NCBI GenBank assembly: GCA_936440205.1
Contig: OW387135.1
Coordinates: 33,582,792 to 33,646,791, forward strand
DNA from: Lepidonotus clava
Taxonomy: Eukaryota; Annelida; Polychaeta; Phyllodocida; Polynoidae
Length of the DNA: 64,000 bases
Direction: 5' to 3'
Under the pieces are notes generated by a model. That model did not search any database. It saw only the letters and a list, made by a program, of their open reading frames with translations, and was not told the origin of the DNA. A program made the translations under genes and the position numbers. Shown piece by piece: positions 49,201 through 59,109 of this stretch; the stretch's first letter is position 1; each line of letters starts with the position of its first letter.

Positions 49201-51602
49201 ATCTATGACGTAAAATTGTATACGTTTACAATCTTGATCCTTGGGTAAATCAATTCAGTCCTCATAAATCATGGCATAAAAAACATAAAGATTACATTAA
49301 AACGCCCTTACCTGTCCTCGTATGAGAGATGTGAGAAATTTAAAGGCCAAGTGTCGGTCCTCCATGGCCACGCTTGGAGCAAGAAGATCGCTGACGCATT
49401 TCCAAAGAGCTTCTACTGCATTCTGGCCAAGTAGCAATCGTGACATGATACACAGAGTAAGACAACACGTACACATTTTAGGAAACGGTAAAGTCCTAGT
49501 TTGACAGATCCCTATTCTATTTGTATCCGCTAAAAAAAAACACTTCTGCTTAACAAATTCAGATACTATTTCATGTTTGTTTTTAATTTTTTGTAACATT
49601 TAGACTTCTCTTGGTCATTACACAAAATCTACGAAACTTCAGGATAAGCGTTTTTAAAAGGTTCATATTCCCTATCTGTAAATAGTTGCTTACGAGTTTC
49701 ACTGTCTAAATCCAAAAACAAAAGATGTTCAAGATTACTATTATAATGTGTTAGATAATATATATCATCTTTATTCTACTGACCTCCTCTAAGCGCCGGT
49801 TTTGAACCACGTCACACAACTCTCGAATTGTTCGCATCCGATTGTTGGCAGGACTCTTGGGGCCTATTTCCTGGAAATAACCCACTGAAGCAATTAACAT
49901 TTTATATCTTTGTTGGTGAATTATTGTCCATCAACGTCTAAGCTGAAATGTTTTCTACATTACAACCTCTGTTATTAATCATGTAGCAATAGAATTTGAT
50001 GGTCTAATAACATACTCCTATTCATTACCTGTCAGTTACTCCAGTAGTCTCATTAATAAACAAGCACACGACGTCAGCATTAAGAGAGCTTATAGCTCCC
50101 TAGAGAAGTTATCTGATTCAAACACTTAACTGTTTTATGGAAATTTAATCTATTCTAGAGTATTTATGTTCACAGTTCTAAGTCATAGATAAAATGGTTC
50201 GTGTTTCCATGTCTTATGAATAAAATCTGTCTTCTTAGAGCTGAAGCACTGAACCCCCCTCCACTCCCCCCTTCTGCAACCAAACCTTAAGCGCCACAGC
50301 TTTAAGCACCCACCAATTGATGATGGCCTGGTGACTACCCCCTCAACCCCCCCCACGTCTTGCCTCTTGAGTAACTTGAGTATCAGGTCAGGCGAGGCTA
50401 AAAAAAAAATACAAATTCGTGGGGAAAGTACCGACATTTTTTGTGAAAAAAATTATAGAAAAAAATTAGAACACGAACAACATTGGTATATTATGACAGC
50501 GCAAGCGCTGCGAGGAGGGAAAATATCATATTACGGATCAAACCAGGAGGGAAAATATGTTTTCAACATAAACCTACTAAATACTTCTAATAACTGCAAA
50601 ATAAACAATTAATTGTAGGGACTGTTCAAGACTATTAACTGAATCACCACTGGAAGGATGGACTTGCTATAAAAAAAACACTTGTGAGACAGCAGTTGTA
50701 AAGCTATAAACGATTATAACTCTGACGAGTTAACATCTCTTGCACCATCACAATGTCATGTTACACTTTTAATTGCCCTGACCACAATTAACCACCAAAG
50801 CTATCACATTGCAAAAACACAGTGCAATCAATCTTCATAATGGGGGCCAATTTGTCAAGGAACTTGTGCCTTATCATGACCTACATCTAGGCCCCCCACA
50901 TACTGGGCAAGAAACATTTCTACTGTTCAGGGAGATCAAAAGGGACCACCAACGTTGTGGGAATAGACTTCCAGTTGCGGGAAAACGTTTTTTTAACGTA
51001 TTTCTGTTTTCTTTACGGTTTCCCTCCAAAAAAAAGTTCTCAGTCAGGGGTATTACACCCTGTTGTGCGGTTGACAGGAAACATATTTATTTTTTTTAGT
51101 ATGGCCTTATAGAAGTGGACAGAAGTACCCATATCAACATCCAAAAAGATTGAGAGAAAGGTTCGTAAACTCTTAACTGAAACACATTGTGATAATTCAA
51201 ATTTTAACTTGGAATGCTAGACTATTCCAGTTAACACGTTAACTCGAAAGTTGTTGTTTAATCAAGAACATTTCAAGAATCTGGCTGGTTTCCAGCCTGA
51301 TTACAGGCCACACTATAGACCCAGTGAAGGCTGTAACAGTGCACCGGGAACCAGCAGATGAAGGTGTGATGTCATTACTAACTGAATTGAAGTGAAGCCT
51401 ACAAAGAAGCGATCACCTGATTGCCTCATGATTACCTTACCTTGAGTATCTCTGGTGTGAAGACAACGCCCTGCACGGACCGCTGAGTGTGCACATAGCT
51501 GATGGGTCCTTTACCAACACCAAGACCAAGGAAACTCTTCAACTTGTCAAACCGGCTCTCCTCGGACTTGGAGCTTGGTTTGCTGGCCGCCTGTTTCGAC
51601 AT
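22118..51602 (-). CDS. TSC2: Tuberin (TSC2), complete 38-exon coding sequence
   Basis: Tuberin is the Rheb GTPase-activating subunit of the TSC complex, which restrains mTORC1 at lysosomes. Coding exons, 5' to 3': 51602-51441, 49870-49784, 49422-49312, 49005-48926, 48686-48622, 48427-48295, 48006-47958, 47560-47435, 47115-47042, 46772-46640, 45747-45601, 45249-45106, 44838-44735, 44365-44284, 44041-43733, 43245-43123, 42786-42674, 40032-39870, 39429-39304, 39184-39044, 38715-38526, 38178-38085, 37639-37537, 37282-37167, 34984-34823, 34307-34034, 33494-33390, 30443-30161, 29934-29623, 27114-27058, 26750-26719, 26413-25637, 25214-25128, 24384-24198, 23571-23432, 23185-23107, 22793-22702, 22306-22118. 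All borders are AG/GT and phases agree; the sum is 5751 nt, 1916 residues (human 1807). Most exons align with human tuberin; the three least conserved (33390-33494, 27058-27114, 26719-26750) rest mainly on splice sites and phase. N- and central helical repeats are followed by a disordered region and a Rap-GAP domain (about 1640-1870). Confidence 0.93.
25637..26413 (-). CDS. TSC2: TSC2 large disordered exon with Akt- and AMPK-type sites
   Basis: This 777-nt exon encodes a Ser/Thr/Pro-rich linker. RKSTSSPEL (Ser about 1420) parallels human KSSSSPEL around the AMPK site S1387. RSRTNTSE (Thr about 1582) and RQRHAS (Ser about 1590) fit RxRxxS/T and lie where human Akt site T1462 would be. It ends [14 protein letters not shown], matching human SFVFLQLYHSPFFG at the start of the GAP region. 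Confidence 0.85.
26719..26750 (-). CDS. TSC2: TSC2 32-nt micro-exon
   Basis: This tiny exon encodes [11 protein letters not shown] after completing a codon with the previous exon. Acceptor gatttcag and donor gtaagc are both good and phases match on each side. Skipping it would shift the frame. With the neighbouring 57-nt exon (27058-27114) it lies in the least conserved part of the protein, so it is placed by splice logic more than by homology. Confidence 0.7.
26897..26935 (-). ncRNA. Hammerhead-like ribozyme remnant (probable Penelope element)
   Basis: On the minus strand: AACC (stem I), CTTAAGA in place of CUGANGA, GCC...GGC (stem II), CGAAAC, AT, GTC, GGTT (stem I partner). The layout is that of the minimal hammerhead with very short stem III found in Penelope-like retroelements, but one core base is changed (G5 to U), so it should be inactive. 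It lies in a TSC2 intron. Confidence 0.4.
30444..33389 (-). other. TSC2 intron (2.9 kb), no feature recognised
   Basis: Simple AT-rich intronic sequence between exons encoding TLNDI and DDLQLHRR. No repeat or nested gene was identified. Confidence 0.5.
37167..37282 (-). CDS. TSC2: TSC2 exon with conserved Akt site (human S939 equivalent)
   Basis: The encoded segment includes [12 protein letters not shown], aligning with human RARSTSLNERP. The RxRxxS motif puts the phosphoacceptor at Ser984. The next exon (34823-34984) replaces the human S981 region with an alanine-rich stretch ([12 protein letters not shown]) and then resumes [19 protein letters not shown], matching human CLDMMARYVFSNFTAVPKR. 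Confidence 0.85.
40033..42673 (-). other. TSC2 intron (2.6 kb), short direct repeat only
   Basis: The only distinct structure is a tandem CCGATGACACCCCCTT pair near 40890-40920. Open frames here show no family resemblance. Confidence 0.5.
46308..46384 (+). repeat. SINE 3'-end fragment with CACT tail
   Basis: The end GTACAGCGTAAAACACCAAT followed by (CACT)n resembles the 3' tail shared by mollusc SINEs, in plus orientation. The 5' portion back to about 46110 is probably part of the same element but lacks clear A and B boxes. Confidence 0.5.
48147..48215 (-). repeat. SINE 3'-end fragment
   Basis: The sequence GGTTGGTTGATTGGTT, then CGTATCAACATCTATTGCGG and CGAGAACAAGG, matches the 3' end of the SINE at 18638-18982 (same plus-strand reading). 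The head is missing, so it is 5'-truncated. It lies in a TSC2 intron. Confidence 0.6.
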
Positions 51603-51626
51603 ATTGATATCCGGATGCCTGCTACC
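51441..51626 (-). CDS. TSC2: TSC2 first coding exon
   Basis: An acceptor (ttaattgcag) precedes 51626, so at least one 5' noncoding exon lies upstream. I chose ATG 51602 (MSKQAASK) because the peptide [13 protein letters not shown] aligns with the human N-terminal EKFKILLGLG. An in-frame ATG at 51632 lies outside the exon. The exon ends ATCCTCAAG|gtaag and joins EILK to [15 protein letters not shown], matching human EILRELSMECGLNNRIRMI. Confidence 0.85.
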
Positions 51627-51741
51627 CTGCAATTAATGTGCATGGCAAAATATATAAATGGGTGTCAATGTGACAACTGGATTTAGAAAATAATTCCCCA
51701 TTGATTTCAAACCCCTTGTCTCTGTCCTGGGCATAAAATGA

Positions 51742-52227
51742 ATTCGCCTAACAGAGGTAGCCCATAATCCTTTGCGCGAGTAGGTGTTCCGGTTCCGGTA
51801 GGACAACTTTAAAGACTCAAAAAAAAATATTTCTAATCGTAGGAAAAATATGAAAAAATACAATATGTGGAGATTATAACCACATCTATCGGCATGATAA
51901 ATATGATATCTCTGAAATATTTATTTCCTCATTTAATGCATTTTGACAGATTTTAGGGGGGTGGCTTCGTTTAGGCTGTTTCTTCTATAATCTAATGTAA
52001 TGAGGTTGCTTCTTTTGCCATCACATTGTCATTTCTTAATCAAAAAAATGGCTGAAATATAAAATAGCCCTCATCTATTTTATCATGTTCAGGGGAATAA
52101 TAATTATTTTAAATAACTTGTCTGTATTGGTTGGTTAAACATGACTTAAATGATAGGAAAAAGGGACCGGAACCAACCCATCTCGACAATTCTCGCGGAC
52201 GAGATCCGGCACCTCTGTTAGGCGAAT
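51742..52227. repeat. Inverted repeat at the TSC2 promoter region
   Basis: A perfect 17-bp inverted pair ATTCGCCTAACAGAGGT (51742-51758) / ACCTCTGTTAGGCGAAT (52211-52227) encloses 486 bp. Similarity continues inward: CCGGAAC-type ETS motifs and a CGCG-containing stretch are mirrored (about 51770-51802 and 52164-52200). It begins 115 bp upstream of the TSC2 start-codon exon, so it may hold the promoter and noncoding first exon, or be a MITE inserted there. Confidence 0.55.
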
Positions 52228-52539
52228 GGAATCATTGGAAGACAGTATTTGTAGAAATGCCCTGGGGTAGATACCTCAGGCAAATGCGATGTGTGCCCTA
52301 TGCTGAGCAATACCCAGTTTGGTTTGGATTTCAGGATTAAAGAATCTTAAATCATATCAACATTGTAAAAAATACTTAATGAAGGAGCCTTTTAATGTTC
52401 ATAATAATGAGAAATGGATATAACTCCCAGACTAAGCTCTCAACTGACAACACTACAACTAACATCCCCGCGACTATGCCACCTCCCCCGACTAACTTTA
52501 TGTCAGAACTATCTTGAAACTATGTCAAACTTCAAACTG

Positions 52540-52805
52540 AATGCAAATCTCGAATGTGCATCCCAATTCGGAATGCGAATCCCAATCTGGAATGCAAATC
52601 CCAATCCAGAATATGAATCCCAATCTCGAATGCGAATCCTAATCCGGAATAGACCCCGTGCCGGTCGCGCCGAAACCCCGATAATTCGCGCGGATTTTAG
52701 CCAAAAACGAAGTTCCGGTCCCATAGGCGCAATGCTTAAGGATCGACCGGAACTTCGGAACTGGCACGGGGTCTATGCAAATCCCAATCCGGAATGTGAA
52801 TTCCA
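52540..52805. repeat. AATCCCAATCCGGAATGC minisatellite interrupted by a MITE
   Basis: About six copies of an 18-bp unit (gaatcccaatccggaatgc variants) run from 52540 to 52650, then resume at 52776-52805 after the inserted element at 52652-52773. Joining the two sides restores the repeat. Confidence 0.8.
52652..52773. repeat. MITE nested in minisatellite, TA duplication
   Basis: The ends GACCCCGTGCC and GGCACGGGGTC are perfect inverted repeats flanked by TA on both sides (52650-52651 and 52774-52775), as for Tc1/mariner-type targets. A second inner palindrome CGAAGTTCCGGTC (52708-52720) / GACCGGAACTTCG (52745-52757) lies inside. Length is 122 bp and it is GC-rich. Confidence 0.75.
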
Positions 52806-53168
52806 AAGTGGTGTCTGCTTAGCAACACTGTCTGCTTGTCAGATGCAATGAAAGGAAACGGAACTGCCTATGAAAAACTAGCTTGTACCCTCATGTCTTG
52901 CCTATGTAAATGAGCAGTAATAGGCTGGCATCAGTGGCAGCTTACCCTATTCCCATCTGTGCCCCAGTACAAACTTAGCAACTCCTACAATCATAGCAAA
53001 CTTGGGCCCAGAAAAATTATATAGTTTTGTAAGATAGCTGTTAAAGAGTTAAAATTTAGATCTGTACATGTACTTTGAATATTTATGGGATAGTACCTTC
53101 GATAGTTGAGCTTGACCTTAGCATATTTATTAGTACAGGGTACTAGCATAGACATAGATATAAGATAG

Positions 53169-53272
53169 ATAGGACACTTGTGTTGTTTCTAGGTTTTCCT
53201 TGTCTTGGGTAGCTCTCCATGGGTAGGAAAAATAGTCCTGATTGAGTCACACCTGCTTGGAGAGTATGAGAT
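53169..53272 (+). repeat. Inverted repeat arm, left (partner 57551-57660)
   Basis: The sequence ACTTGTGTTGTTTCTAGG, then TTTTCCTTGTCTTGGG, TAGCTCTCCAT and CTGCTTGGAGAGT recurs in the same order on the minus strand at 57660-57551, with roughly three-quarters identity by eye. Confidence 0.7.
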
Positions 53273-53532
53273 ATGCGACCAACGTTTTTGGCTCAATGGA
53301 TATGTTGCTCAAATAAAATTATCTTTTTATCCCAGTTTAGATCTACTTTATGAGTTTCGCCGCGCTGTCAGCAAGAAACAGCTCATTTTGTGTTCCTTTT
53401 TTTGAGACATAGATCTAGCAATAGTCAGTCTTGACCCATGTGTCATACAGAGACAAGGACTCCAAGGAGTCCAAAGCAGATAAGAAAAGTATATGTTTCT
53501 ACTGACTAGGTTTAAGGCTAATGCTACTTACT

Positions 53533-53855
53533 CAGGGTGCCCACGCCTTTTTAGAAATCAAAATAAGACCAAAATAAGACCTTTATAATACCTTGTTTGG
53601 TATCAAAATAAGACCTTTTCAAGGGATTTCTAAGAATTTTTCCAAGATCCTTTTAAACATTAACACATACTCACAAAAATAGGTTAAGATAGAAATGAGA
53701 GGATGAAAAATTGTCTAGTCATAAATTCAGACTGAGGTAAAATAAGACCTTTCTAAGACCTTTGGATCCAAAATAAGACCTTTCTAATAGCCTTATAAAT
53801 GGCAAAACCCAAATAAGACCTTTTGAGACCTTATAAGACCTGCGTGGGCACCCTG
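53533..53855. repeat. MITE with CAGGGTGCCCACGC ends, copy B
   Basis: Perfect 14-bp terminal inverted repeats CAGGGTGCCCACGC / GCGTGGGCACCCTG bound 323 bp. The flanks share TTACT on both sides. The interior contains about nine copies of AATAAGACC. It is homologous to the element at 15417-15704 in opposite orientation. The CAGGG end recalls hAT elements, but the short flank repeat does not confirm that. Confidence 0.85.
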
Positions 53856-54230
53856 TTACTATAGGCTAAGAGTAAGAATAACTAAAACAAATACAGTGTC
53901 TAGGGACTCACCATGAGAGTGAAGTATACTCTTCTACCTCCGATGGTATGTTTACAGAGACTAGTAACATTGGCCTATGGGCCAGACAAATACAATGAGG
54001 CATACATAACCTGCATGGATACATCAGTATAATACATATTTAAGACTGAAATATGTAGACTATTGTTTTGTTACTTGTTACCTGCCAACCTCTGTTGGAA
54101 GGCATCATGTACAAACTTAGCCAATGCTTTAATAACAATTTTGTGTGAGCTTCCCGTTATATCATTATCAGTGAACTTGTCTTCTGCAGACATTGAGTGA
54201 TAACCTGAAATAAATTTGTAAGTAATGCTG

Positions 54231-54435
54231 TTAAAGGGGCTTTCTTATCCATGAGGAGGACGTATTTTGATGCGTTGTAACCCCCTGCCTGCCACGCCAA
54301 TTTTGTGACATGACCAATCACGTCGCAGGATTACGTTCTGACGTCACAAAACACGTCGCCGGGTGTCCCGTCCTTAGGCTAACGTCGGCGTATCTTAGCC
54401 TAACGACGGGAGGACGAGAGAGCTAGTCCCTTTAA
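54231..54435. repeat. TTAA-flanked MITE, copy B
   Basis: The ends TTAAAGGGGCT and AGTCCCTTTAA are imperfect inverted repeats including TTAA. The interior ATGACCAATCACGTCG matches copy A (11922-12124), and lengths agree (205 and 203 bp). Confidence 0.75.
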
Positions 54436-55319
54436 GTCTAGGTGTATTTCATCATCAACCCTGCCCATTTTTACAATCGTAACAATGTAAACATAAATGC
54501 GTCTCCTTCGGTGTAAGTGATCTGGTGTGCCTGCCTGTTTCGATGGCAAGGTTGTTGGAGCTAAGCCTAAACTGAGCAAGAGCACATCTATGGTTAGCTC
54601 TGTGGATCCTTCTATCACGGCAAGCTGTGTACGAGGTTAGGAGTAGAGAGTCGATCATTCGGCTAATCTATGGTATGGGTTTGTAACGTTGAGCAGATAA
54701 CGTTCAAGTCTAAACTCAGTCTTAAATAACTTATAGATCTATGTATGAAGTTTCTTAGCATCCCCAGATTCTTTGATTTCATTCAGAATGTCCCATAAGG
54801 TTTTTATGTAAAATATCTGAGACATGTTTGATTGCAGTAGACTTGCTTTCAGTGCTGCGTTTTGGTGAATTCAGAACTTAGGAAAAGACGAACCAACAAG
54901 AGGTGACAGAAAATGTTCAGGTTTTTGAGTTGTTTCTTGTGTCCCAGATCATCTCTATGACTATGGGCAAAGACGGGACCACTAGCCCGATGGTCTAAAT
55001 TAAGGAAAACCCACTGTAGACCGATTTACTACCTGTCATAGCCCCTTCCAAAAAAGAGGGTCGAGAAAAGCAGTTAGTCTATCACATTATAGAAATGACC
55101 TAAATATTCAGCAAACAGCTGACCAAATCTGTGAGCGATAAAACAAGTAGTCAGTCGTTCCTGTCCTTCATTGTTGCAGATTTCTAGGTCTGCATGCGTC
55201 AATCAATCGACAACCAAGTACAGGGTGTGGGGACATACAAAATGTATCTTCCCTTATCTTATTCCTAAGACATCATGTTATGTGATTTCACGTAAACGGT
55301 ACTTACTGTGTAAAAAGAA

Positions 55320-55546
55320 AATGAAGCCTTGCTCTGCCATCCTTCGCCTTCCCACTCCGACGCGCCCCCTACTTCCTATCGTTGTAACCCGTTGGGATCG
55401 GCGACGGCGAGAGTGTGTTCACACGTTGTTTCAGAAAACTCCAAATATTTCCCTGTCATTTTGCAACGAGCCCGTGAAATATACTTAAAGACAACAGACG
55501 TGAGAACACGGGACCCATAGGATCCGTAGAACACAACATTCTAACC
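55320..55546 (+). promoter_or_regulatory. EIF6: eIF6 promoter / 5'UTR region
   Basis: A locally GC- and CpG-rich stretch (ccgacgcgccccctacttcc, ggatcggcgacggcgag) lies just upstream of the eIF6 start codon in otherwise AT-rich DNA. The pyrimidine-rich ccccctacttcctatc could contain a transcription start. Exact start is not determinable. Confidence 0.45.
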
Positions 55547-55653
55547 ATGGCCGTCCGTACTCAGTTTGAAGGAAACAATGAAATTGGAGTCTTCTCCAAA
55601 CTTACAAATGCCTACTGCTTGGTAGGCATCGGGGGTTCCGAAAACTTCTACAG
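55547..55653 (+). CDS. EIF6: eIF6, coding exon 1 (partial gene)
   Basis: ATG in ideal context (accATGG) opens [20 protein letters not shown] then [15 protein letters not shown], matching the eIF6 N-terminus (human [20 protein letters not shown]). The exon ends TACAG|gtgggt, leaving two bases (AG) to form the Ser that follows NFY. eIF6 binds the 60S subunit and blocks premature joining with 40S, and is needed for 60S maturation in the nucleolus and cytoplasm. No second exon (VFEGEL-like) was found up to the window end, so intron 1 is probably over 8 kb and contains the retrotransposon. The start lies about 3.9 kb from the TSC2 start, head-to-head. Confidence 0.9.
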
Positions 55654-56529
55654 GTGGGTAGATCTAGATAATTTATTTTACTTTGACAGAAATAGTAACT
55701 ACCCTTTTAAGATATTAATTAACGTTGCAGACTGAAGATTGTCGGAGAAGGGTCTGTGTAATCAGTAAACAGTATGACACTCACAGGAAAGGCTACTCTC
55801 TACAATCTATAGATCTGATCAGCAAGAAACAGCTCATTTTGTGTTCCTTTTATTATGACAAAGTGCTAGTTAAGAGTTCAGGCTCAATATTATAAATGTT
55901 ATTTTATATAAAGTGTTATACATTAACAGGACACATATTGCCATTACACTTTGAATGTGCCATTAGAGTTGCATTTTGGCATCTACATAGATATTCTATA
56001 TAGTCTTGTTGATTTTTGTGAATTTACGAGACCATAGGAAAATACGAACTAACAGGAGGTGAAAGAAAATGTTCAGGTTTTTGAGTTGTTTCTTGTGTCC
56101 CTGATCTATAGGTCTACTGAAGTGCCAAACTACTTTCTCGCTTCAGATTCCCGTGTAATCAAGGGAATCTGAAGCGACGTGGAGTATGCAGAAGTGCAAG
56201 CTAAATTCATGATCACGTGGGATAGTGTGGCTATTATCGCCCAAATTGCATCTTTTTTGCAAGTGCAACAGAACTGCCCTTCTGTTGTGCCAGTGTGATC
56301 ACTGTGCGCACCATGATCAGAGTGTGCACCGTGATATCTATAATCCCACTAGCCTAGGTGGGGGTATTGGCTGGGGCTGCCTTATTAAGGGCAGGGTCAA
56401 ATGGTTACTCAAGAAGGAGAGGGAACAGTGCTCTTAGATGTTGACTCTATGACTATGAGTTAATTTGGCCAAATGACAAACATGTGCTATGATGCAGCTA
56501 CTTAGTCTTAGATATAGGGAAGGACAGTG

Positions 56530-57360
56530 AAATAACTGGTTTTATTTGTAGGAAAATTTTTCAAAAGGCCTAAATCTGACAAAAGAAATGTTGTAATTAA
56601 ATTGTATATTCTCTGGAAAAGTTGGTCAAGTGATAATCCCCCAAACCCACTTATGGCTCTAATATTCACCAGTGTGACTGAAGAGACAGTTTCTTATCAT
56701 ATCATAACCTAATTAGATTCTTTGGGGGGGGGGGGGGCATTAAATGGTACTTGGGGTTCTACAGTGGCTACATGTTACTTTTCCCGAGAATATACGATTT
56801 GATTTCGACATTTCTTCAAAGTCAGATTTCGGGCTTTTAAAAAGTTTTCCTACAAATAAAACCAGTTATTTCACATAGAGTGTAACTACACATAGTAGAA
56901 ACAATAGCTTATTTGGAAATCTAACTAGTGGTTTGCCTATAATTAACTCCCAAACTTTGTCAATTTTGCATTACATCAGACTCGTTGGATTCTGACATTG
57001 GCTCGAATGGGTCAAGTAGTAATCCCCCAAACCCATTTATATGCCACTTATGGCTCTAATATTCACCAGTGTGATTGATAAGACAGTTTCCTACCATATT
57101 ATAACCTAATTAGATTCTTTGGAAGGAATAAAATCATATTGGGGGTTCTACAGTGGCCACATGTCACTATTCCTGAGAATGTACAATTTAATTATGACAT
57201 TTCTTCAAAGTCAGATTTAGGCCTTTTGAAAAATTTTCCTACAGATAAAACCAACTATTTCACATAGAGTGTAACTATTCATGGTAGAAACAATAGCTTA
57301 ATTTGATATCTAACTTGTGGTTTGCTCAAAATTAATTCTCAAACTTTGTCAAATTTGTAA
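56530..57360. repeat. Complex repeat: tandem duplication plus inverted copy
   Basis: A unit of about 350 bp at 56630-56985 is repeated directly at 57010-57360 (shared GGCTCTAATATTCACCAGTG, CATTTCTTCAAAGTCAGATT, TTTCACATAGAGTGTAAC). Bases 56530-56640 are an inverted copy of the middle of that unit (GAAATAACTGGTTTTATTTG mirrors its reverse complement at about 56860). A poly-G run at 56724-56737 lies inside the first copy. Confidence 0.8.
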
Positions 57361-57550
57361 TTTTCCTCTATTTTCTTCAATTTTCAGTAGTCAATATTTT
57401 TATTTCTAATTAACATAAATATGTAATATTTGATATCTTTTGAATCAGAATTTTGTTTTCTATTCATTCCTATTGAGTACATTTTGATTGAAGTGATATA
57501 AATTTTGAAGACCATATTGGTACTAAGCCAAAATAGGTGTGAAGAGCCAG

Positions 57551-57660
57551 TCTCACACCTGACACTCTCCAAGCAGATGTGTATCAACCATGTCTCTTTT
57601 GCCTATCCTGGAGAGCTATCCGAGACAAGGAAAATCTAGAAACAACACAAGTTTCCTATC
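57551..57660 (-). repeat. Inverted repeat arm, right (partner 53169-53272)
   Basis: The minus strand reads ACTTGTGTTGTTTCTAGA, TTTTCCTTGTCTCGGA, TAGCTCTCC and CTGCTTGGAGAGTGTCAG, mirroring the left arm about 4.4 kb away. Confidence 0.7.
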
Positions 57661-57674
57661 TATGTTATGTATGT

Positions 57675-57955
57675 CTATGCTGGAACACAGTGCACCCCGG
57701 AGCACGCTGGAGCACATCAGGGCATATTAGTCTACTATTATTAATGCTGGAGCACAGTGCATCCCGGAACCCGCTGAGGCACATTTGGGCATGCTCGGGC
57801 AAATTTGGGCACGCTTGGGCACATTAGAGCATGCTGGAGCACAATGCACACCGGAGCACACTAAGGCACATCTGGGCATGCCAGGGCATGCTCAGGCACA
57901 TGCTGGAGCACGGTGCATGCCGGAGCATGCTCAGGCACATTTGGGCATGCCTTGA
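57675..57955. repeat. GC-rich minisatellite (GGAGCAC/GGGCACA units)
   Basis: Short units of about 10 bp (ggagcacgct, gggcatgctc, aggcacattt) are arranged in higher-order blocks of 50-110 bp starting GCTGGAGCACAGTGCA, seen four times. Long frames on both strands here are repeat artefacts. Confidence 0.8.
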
Positions 57956-57975
57956 ATAGCCAGATGACCCTGCCC

Positions 57976-58256
57976 TTAGGCCATATTCCACTTTGGGCGG
58001 GGCGGGGCTCATCTCTCACTGCAAGTAATTTGCATTTCAGAAACGAATGTGTTGTTTCTGCCACCGCAAGTATTCCATAGATTACCTATAGATCTATAAA
58101 TTACTTGCGGTGGTAGATCTACTAGTGGTGGCCCTATGCAAGTACCACCGCAAGTAAGTCCCTAAGCGGTGCTTGTTTTTACTTGTGGTTTGGGTGAACA
58201 CCGCTACTGAATTGCCCACCGCGAGCAAAATGCCGCAATGTGGAATATGGCCTTAA
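57976..58256. repeat. Small palindromic MITE (TTAGGCCATATTCCAC ends)
   Basis: The ends TTAGGCCATATTCCAC and GTGGAATATGGCCTTAA are inverted. Inside, several copies of CCACCGCAAGTA occur in both orientations, including a near-perfect palindrome around 58060-58115. Length is 281 bp and it is non-coding. Confidence 0.7.
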
Positions 58257-58605
58257 CCCTTTGCTGATGGCACCCAGTGAAAATGTTAGGAACGCGCCAT
58301 GCGCCCTGGGCGCATTAACATTTCAAATGTCACATTAATTTTGAGCTCAATGCGCCCATGGAACATTAGAAATTTTAATTTTATAAAAATGTACAAAAAA
58401 TGGTGCATGGAGTGAAAATATGTCTCGGTTAATTTGATAGGGACTGTGCCATTGTCGCATGGTAAATTATTCTAACATTATCACGGGCACCAAAACAGAT
58501 ATTTGTACTAATAAGCTTAGCACTTTTAATATATCAGCATGTTGTATAATCTATCAAGGATCAGGCTTAGCAAGTCTACTTCTAGTCTACTTCTAGAAAG
58601 AGATA
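58257..58605. other. eIF6 intron sequence before the retrotransposon
   Basis: It contains a small GC patch with inverted GCGCCCTGGGCGC and otherwise AT-rich DNA. I see no exon or named repeat. Confidence 0.4.
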
Positions 58606-59105
58606 TGTTACGCTCCCAGCGCCACCTGTTAACCAGTATAAAAGGTGTTGCAAAGTGAGGAGCAGGCAGTTTTAAGTGAGAATGTCAGCTGAGTAAGTTT
58701 AGCAAAGGAGCTACTTGGAGTTAGTACATCGGCTCCCGCGCAGCAGACTGGAGTTTACCTATACCAACTACCTCGGACATAGGATTGAGATAGAGCTAAG
58801 CACTAGAGCGGTCTAGAATGTGTTGGAACAACTTGTATTCTAAATGTGGTTGATTGCTGATAGGAGATGGGAGGTGGACTGATGGAGACTTATACATAGT
58901 GGCTTTGACTCGGGATGAGATGTTTATTGAATAAAACCCTTTCATATTAAGAGCTCCCTCATCGTTCATTTCTTTTGAACTATTGGGAAGTGAACGAACT
59001 AACTTTAAGCGCAGTCTGATTGACTCAGACATTCTGGACAAACGACTCATGGATACTTAGTTATATACACATCACGCAGTATTAAAACAAACACAAACAA
59101 TAGTT
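58606..59105 (+). repeat. 5' LTR of the retrotransposon
   Basis: It begins TGTTACGCTCCC. TATAAAAG lies at 58637-58644 and AATAAA at 58930-58935, giving a plausible U3-R-U5 layout. The right boundary is inferred from the primer-binding site at 59110 and is uncertain by about 10 bp; no terminal CA abuts it clearly. Absence of the 3' LTR in the window prevents direct definition. Confidence 0.6.
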
Positions 59106-59109
59106 TATT

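Larger units (their letters stand above)
54863..56105 (+). repeat. Direct repeat pair flanking eIF6 exon 1
   Basis: About 85 bp at 54863-54948 recur at 56015-56100: the shared core is GAAAATGTTCAGGTTTTTGA then GTTGTTTCTTGTGTCCC with minor changes. A further shared block GCAAGAAACAGCTCATTTTG occurs at 53371 and 55820. These are pieces of an unclassified repeat. Confidence 0.65.

Noticed and set aside
57675-58064. Frames on both strands with repeated CLSM/HAQMC peptides
   Set aside because: They fall in the GC-rich minisatellite at 57.7-57.96 kb.
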